Position numbers and translations under genes: made by a program. Positions 58,122-64,000 of a stretch of 64,000 nt of DNA are shown piece after piece. Position 1 is the first letter of the stretch, and every line of letters begins with the position of its first letter. This DNA comes from Nectonema munidae. Taxonomy: Eukaryota > Nematomorpha > Nectonematoida > Nectonematidae. The notes beneath the pieces are model-generated. The model was not told where the DNA came from. It searched no databases and worked only from the letters and a program-made list of their open reading frames with translations. Location of the stretch: NCBI GenBank assembly GCA_030549495.1, contig JAUIRK010000701.1:62001-126000 (forward strand), read 5' to 3'.

Positions 58122-58252
58122 AAAGATTAATTTTACGAGAAAGTCAAATCCAATAAAAACATTTTGAAAAAAGTTTTGTCTACAAATAAATATCTGATAA
58201 AGGACATTGTTCTGAAGCGTACCGGTTTTTAATAGCAAAAATATGGTAAGTC
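58122..58252 (+). mobile_element. Solo 3' end of the hAT element seen at 1914-2125
   Basis: TTTTACGAGAAAGTCAAATC through AAAATATGGTAAGTCTA, about 90% alike over the aligned parts by eye, lacking an internal stretch of about 60 bp. Confidence 0.7.
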
Positions 58253-58254
58253 TA

Positions 58255-59815
58255 TATATATATAATATACACATTATTTATTTTAAAAATCATAAAAGAT
58301 TTTGTTTTGTTTAATATCAATCTAAAAAAATTAAAAAATTGTCTGTATTGGTAAATACTACACCATTTGGATCTTTGATGCTTTTTCCTTTATAGGCATT
58401 TTTCTGCATATGTTATGATGGTGATAATGGAAAAGACTTAACCGGTCAACTGACGGCTATAGTCTTACTTGGTTAAATTATCAAAAACAAAAGATAAATA
58501 CGAAAGGAATTAAATAGACCGATGAATAAATACTTAAATATTTTGAAATTGTTTAGATTTGAAAAACTTGTAGAAAAAATTTGAAAAAGCTAAAAATAAA
58601 CGTGTATATTATTGTTATTCCATTTATAGAGTTTTATTAAAAAATAAAGTACTAGTTTTAAATCAATTTATATATATTATATCCTTATCTCAATATTGAA
58701 ATTTCATAAAAAAAATATTCTCCACTATTGCACAAAATTTTATGGAAAAACTAGATGCAACCACATTTTAATTAAATCTTATCAACCTTTACAGATAAAA
58801 TATCTTTTAGATGTCTGAAAAAACATGATTCTCTCTACCCATGTCAACAATGACCACACTGTTTTTGTAAAAAATTATATCCCTTATTAAAAATAAAAGA
58901 ATTTTGATAGCACTTTCAAAAACAATTGACCTTTTAGAAAACAAATCATTATTGAAGTAATTCAGAAATATTATTAAACGATAAATAAATGCTAATTATA
59001 AGTTACTTTCACACTTAATTATTTTTTGTGATTTTAAATTAAATTTTTTTTTACATGATAATAATAATAAATTTGTTTGTATTAGAGTGATTGCCTCTCT
59101 ATATTTCGACCATCTCATTATTATGGCCACTTGAGGCTCTTCTAACAGTGCCGTCAATAGAGAGAGTCTATTGTATATTAGAAAAATAACTGTAAAATAT
59201 AATCTTTGTATTTTTCTTTTATTATATATTTTTAACATTTATCTTTATACTATCTCATATATATATATGTAAAATTTTACGGATCTTTAAAAATTAATAA
59301 ACATTTATCAATATATTCAAAAAATTCCTCTTTCTTAAAACTCCTAGATGGCTACATGGTCAACTTTGAAAATTTTTATAATAACTATAGTTTTCGATAT
59401 AATATAAGCAACCTCTTTCGAAAATATAAATATATAAATATTTTGTCCTGGATTTAGTAAAAATAAAAGATGTCGGTATAATGGCCCATAATAATTCAGA
59501 ACTAAATCCTTTCGCAGTAAATCACATTATTTTTTTTAATGATTTATATCACTGAATAATTTTTTTTGTTTTATACTTTGTTAATTTATATTATAATTCA
59601 AAGATATTTTAGATTGTTGTTTTTAAGTGGTATTTAATCAAAATAAACGTAAAATGATCTTATTTAAATTTAAAACTTAATTAAAAATATTACTTAATAG
59701 TTATGATACATGTTTATTTTTGAAAATGTATTATTAATAGTAACTTTTAAACTAAAAATAAAACAATAATAGTTTAAATTAAAGAAAATATAATATACTA
59801 AGAAGCGCGTTTTTC
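58255..59815. other. AT-rich spacer without a recognisable gene
   Basis: Nothing coding recognised. Confidence 0.4.
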
Positions 59816-59820
59816 AACTA

Positions 59821-61480
59821 CAGTAAAACCTTTCTTATACGACCTATAATTTTTGCACATAGTTTCGGTCGTGTCTCACAGGAGGTCGTAGAGAGGATTA
59901 GCTAAAATTAGAGCAGTACAGTTGATAAACCCCTGAAATTTGTTCATGTCATAAAAAAGCATACTTAAAACGGTTATTTAAAAATGAATCAAGCTTTGTT
60001 TGCTTCAAATTGGAAAAATCGTGTTGTTCCACGCATTTCATAGCAGACTTTGCTATTTGATATAAATTTTGTTCTCGATTTTAATTAAGAATCTCTAAAA
60101 GCTTTATGCTTGACATGGCATCACTCATCTTGACTTTTTCAACAGAAGTCTCGTCTCATTGTCAATATCATCATCATCTATATCCGCATTAACTGCTGAA
60201 CCACAGAAAGCATCTTCATCTCGACAAGTTTCCAAATCTTTATCAAAATGAATGAAATCTTCCTAGTTAACTTGCTCAAGCAAAACATAACACTGAATGG
60301 GAAATAAAACACGCTCATCAACATTTTGATGGATTGAAACTTTAAATCCACACTTTTCGAAACAGTTGCTAATTGTAGAATTTTCTACAGAATCCCAAGC
60401 TTTCTTAATCCAAATAAAAACATCCAGTAGATTAATTTTCTTTAAAGCATCAAATGGATTTTCATCTTCATCAATTCTCATAATTACCTGATTGACAAGT
60501 TATTTTCTATAGAATGATTTAAAATTTTTGATGATGCCAATGTCCAATGGTTTCGTAGATGCTGTTGTATTTGGAGGTAAGAAAACCACTTTGATGTTAG
60601 AGAGCACAATACTTCTATGAGCTGCCACGTTGTCTACTAACAACAAAATCGGTCCCTTCTGTTTGATTATTTGATTATTAAATATTTGGAGCCAATTCGA
60701 AAAAATTATGTCAGTCATCCAGGATTTTTTGTTCGGGAAGTATCTCACTCCCAAAGTTGAGAGAGAGAGAGAGAGATGTTTTTCAAGCAACGAGGTTTTT
60801 CACTACAGCCTATAATGAGAGGGTTTATTTAACTTTTCACTAAAAGCACTACAACACAAAAGAATTGTTAAACGAAGCTTGATTTTTACCATTTTTACAT
60901 TTATCATTTTTCAAAACCATCGATCCAGAAGGTAAAACTTTGTAAAACAGCCCTGTTTCATCTGCGTTAAACACGTTTTTTTTATATCATAGCCATCACA
61001 TATTGAATCAACTCGATTGAACCAATAATTCACAACATTTTGATCCACAGAAGATGACTCTCTGTATAAATTTACTATTCTTAATATCTTTTCTTTTCAA
61101 GAAACATTCCAGCCACCCGTTAGAAGCTTTAAATTTGATACACGTTTTTCTTTTGCAATCCATCAAGCTTTTTCTTGAATCCTAACTCCAGAAATTGGAA
61201 CGCTTTTAGCTCTCATAACACAAAACCATTCATAAACAAAAGAATTAATTCCTTTGTTTGATGATCGAATTTTCAATGTTTTGTATTGTGAATTTTTGAC
61301 TGAGTTCCATAGTTCCTTGACTTTATTTTTATTTTTAATAATGCTTTGTATCTGAGTTTTACCTAGATTCAATTCTTCAGCTAATTTGTAACAAGGAGAA
61401 CCATTCTATTTTTTTCAATAACTTCCAACTTTTGTTTCAAATTTAAATAACTACGTTTAACTTTCTTTGCTAAAAACTTT
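59821..61480 (-). mobile_element. Tigger-type (pogo) transposon, broken
   Basis: Minus-strand transposase of the pogo/Tigger group, related to CENP-B. N-terminal HTH region near 61340-61470 (RSYLNLKQKLEVIEK, then ELNLGKTQIQSIIKNKNKVK), a second DNA-binding block YEWFCVMRAKSVPISG near 61200, then NADETGLFYKVLPSG at about 60920-60965 with the first catalytic aspartate, NKKSWMTDIIFSNWL, ILLLVDNVAAH (second) and FLPPNTTASTKPLDIGIIK (third). Its 3' edge CAGTAAAACCTTTCTTATAC at 59821, preceded by TA, is a typical Tigger end. The 5' end is not recognisable. Stops and frame breaks, and a GA repeat at about 60760-60776, interrupt the gene. Confidence 0.82.
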
Positions 61481-63100
61481 TAAAAAGAAAAATTCAATCA
61501 TTAAAATCAATTTTTGAAGCTTTAATTCAAAATTATGTTTCTTTAACTATAGTAGCAATTCGCATAAAGAAAAACCGTTTGTGTTACTCATGCCACTTTA
61601 TCTAAACTTTGACAAGAAAAGACAAAATAAATTTTTTTTCAAATGACTACTGGTTTTGGAAGTTAAAATCAAAGTAAATTAAAAAAACTCTTCATTTTAG
61701 CTAGAATCAGTTACATTTATTACACCAATTATAAACTCATTTTAAGTAAATCACCACTAGTTTGATATTAATGTTCCCGTTTAAAATCATTTAGTTGAAT
61801 TTTTTACATTAATCACAAAAACATTGATTAAAATGGAAAGGCAACGTTACCATCAGTGGCGCCTCTGAATAGTGTAACAGATGCCATGCCTCCGCCAAAA
61901 AGTTTGTTACTCGGCTCTCATATTCAGCCTTTCATTATTTTATGAAAAAAATGCTGAATTTTTGAAAAATATGGGCTTCTATGTTTTATTTACAATTATT
62001 TTAGCTTGGATAATTTATGTTCAACTGAATTTTTGTATTTAATGTTAATTCAATAGATTTCTTTATAATGTTCTCAGTATTCAACCACAACTAGTTCTTT
62101 AATTTTTTCAAAATTTATTTAGATTTAAGAGATCAAATATATTGAAAACTTTAGTTTTAAAACGTCAAGGATTTACTCAAACATATATGGTTTTTTACGA
62201 TAATTAAAAAAAGACAAATAAACCTATAAGTAACAAAAAGATTATGTAAATTGTTAATCTGATTTATGAGATTTCTTAAAAAAATTTACCACCTCTTCTG
62301 CCCTTTACCTCCAATTCTAAGAATCTAATATCTTCACTGTTCACTAATAAATTATTAATCATTATAAGATTTTAAATTTGTTGGAAAGGGGGTAATAATT
62401 TAATCATACTATTTTTACAAAGTAATAATTGAAAAAATGGAGAAATTATAAATATTGATGGAAAAGCAAAGAGCAGCATGAAATGACAATGACAAGAATT
62501 GCAGAATTGAAGTAACGTTTGAGAGTAGGACTGAGATAAAATCACGAATGCGTGACTGGATTGAATCTAAACAAAAAAAGAAAAGCGAAAGCACAAAATA
62601 ATAGAAACAAACGAAAAAGATCAATAAATCATTTATATCCGACGAAAATTAATTGATCAGCTAATCTAATTTCATCTATAAAAATGAAGTTGTGTATTAA
62701 ATATAAATTTAATGAAATTGAATAGTTCTGCAACGTTTTCTAATATATTTTTTTATAATATGGAGGAAATTTACTAAAAATGATTTCTGTTACTTTTCAT
62801 AAATAACACTGTCCAACAATTTTTAATTTTCAAAAAATTACTAGGCTAAGAGTAGCTGACTTTTAGTAATTTGGGTGCCCTGCAAACCGTTTTTCTCTAT
62901 CGGGTCTCAATTTTTCGTAAATCGCATACTAAAATTTTATATGTTTCATAAAATGAGTCTTTTTAGACCAAATACTATATATAGTTTAACTTAATTAATT
63001 TAAATGAAAATTTTAATGCTTGTCTACCATATTTTATTAATATACAGCTATATTTAGATTTGCAAAGAAAATATTCCATTTTAACTATTTATTTTTACGA
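61481..63100. other. AT-rich spacer without a recognisable gene
   Basis: A lone hAT-like end CAGTGGCGCCTCTGAA lies at 61855. Nothing coding recognised. Confidence 0.4.
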
Positions 63101-63101
63101 T

Positions 63102-64000
63102 TTAAGTTTTAACATGATAAAGTGTTTCAAAAAGTTGTACAAATAACTTAAATGGCAATAAAAGGCATACACGAAACAAATAGAACCTGTGCGCTGTCTT
63201 TAACTTAGGATTCTTCTTATGCTTGCTACCGGGCTCATCACGTTGTAGACTCCAAATAAAGTCTGCAACATAGCTCTTTCCTTTATAACGAGTTTCCATT
63301 GCAGCTATGCCTTGGTGAAATCGTTCACCGTGTTCATCACTTAGATCTGATGGATTTTCTGGAAAAAATGAAAGATGAGAGTGGAGAAAATGGAGCTTTA
63401 GCGACATGTTACATCCCAATCTCTAATACGATTTGATCAAATCAGTCACTTAAACTTCATAATCCGCAGACTTTTGCTTTCACAAAAAACTTTTGCATAC
63501 TCGCTTGAAGCTAACCCTTGTTGCTAGGTCTAGTTCAGTCAAAGTATCATCAAAAGCGTCGTCAAGCATAAGTTTTCTAATCTGTGGACCAACAAATACA
63601 CCTTCCTTTACTTTTGCCTCACTTAATTTGGGAAACTTTCCTCTCATAAACTTAAAAGCAGGTTTATCGTTGTCTAGGGCTTTTACAAATGGCTTGATTA
63701 ACCCTAATTTAATATGCAATGGAGGGAGAATGATTTTTTCTTTTTCCACGAGCGGTTCTCGAATGACGTTGTGGAAGCCTTGCGTACCGTCTCTGGGTTG
63801 CAACCACTTTTAAATCACAACAGATTTGCCATTTATTCTCTTTGTACTTTATCCTTTCTAGAATAAATGCCAAATCTCCGTAATTCTCTTTTAAAACCAC
63901 CGAATGGGCAACTGGAATCGATGGTAGGGCGTTTCCGTCATGCAGAAGTACGGCTTTTGTACTGTAAAGTGAAGAATCGATAAACAGTCTCCATTCAGTA
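63102..64000 (-). mobile_element. Unclassified DDE-like element, copy running off the window
   Basis: Minus strand, continues past 64000. Visible blocks: EWRLFIDSS, KAVLLHDGNALPSIPVAHSV, WQICCDLKVV with a likely catalytic aspartate, EKIILPPLHIKLGLIKPFVK, FPKLSEAKVKEGVFVGPQIR, LGCNMSLKLHFLHSHLSFFP and DEHGERFHQGIAAMETRYKG. The cysteine block that sits between LKVV and PPLHIKLG in the 28.8-kb copy is missing, so there is an internal deletion besides breaks. It supplies the C-terminal GERFHQ motif that is altered in the 28.8-kb copy. Confidence 0.75.

Noticed and set aside
1-64000. CRISPR array, bacterial operon or phage system
   Set aside because: No regularly spaced direct repeats; split genes with spliceosomal introns and animal transposons rule out a prokaryote.

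Overview
The window is AT-rich animal DNA. The mix of transposons (hAT, Merlin, Tigger/pogo, piggyBac-like and other MITEs, RTE- and CR1-like LINEs) and the small introns in otherwise compact genes point to an arthropod. A copepod such as a sea louse is my best guess, but the sequence alone does not fix the species.

Layout. The main host content lies between about 6.7 and 38.4 kb. It is a dispersed cluster of six complete linker histone H1 genes plus one gutted remnant. There are two subtypes. Subtype A has genes at 8154-8774 (+), 13437-14058 (+), 25352-25927 (-) and 31477-32076 (-). Subtype B has genes at 18922-19816 (+) and 36082-38383 (+), and a broken minus-strand copy at 6748-7530. Every complete gene has a 267-nt first exon and one phase-0 intron at the same place inside the winged-helix domain, a TATATAA box with a conserved upstream element, and AATAAA signals. 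None shows the stem-loop typical of replication-dependent histone mRNAs. Subtype B promoters and first exons are identical over 372 bp while their introns and second exons differ, which looks like gene conversion.

The only other host gene I recognise is the mitochondrial ribosomal protein bL17m (MRPL17), on the minus strand at 48342-52030. It has three or four exons. Its first intron is mostly a piggyBac-like MITE, and its 2.9-kb second intron carries two further transposon fragments.

The rest is mobile DNA and its debris. There are hAT transposase remnants at 0.3-2.1, 4.4-6.0, 26.9-28.1, 46.1-47.6 and 50.5-51.1 kb, and hAT-type MITEs with 8-bp target duplications at 38.7, 48.0 and 55.1 kb. 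A Merlin/ISXO2-like fragment lies at 11.7 kb and a Tigger element at 59.8-61.5 kb. LINE remnants lie at 23.8 and 40.1 kb. Three copies of a widespread but unclassified DDE-like gene family lie at 28.8, 49.2 and 63.1 kb. A GC-richer reverse-transcriptase element fossil lies at about 41.9-45.0 kb. tRNA-derived SINE-like pieces and at least five short MITE families are scattered throughout, several of them inside host introns.

How it fits together. The H1 genes appear to have spread by local duplication and inversion of small units (promoter plus gene plus flank). They are kept similar in part by conversion, while transposons widen the spacers and introns. No CRISPR, operon or bacterial-type feature is present.
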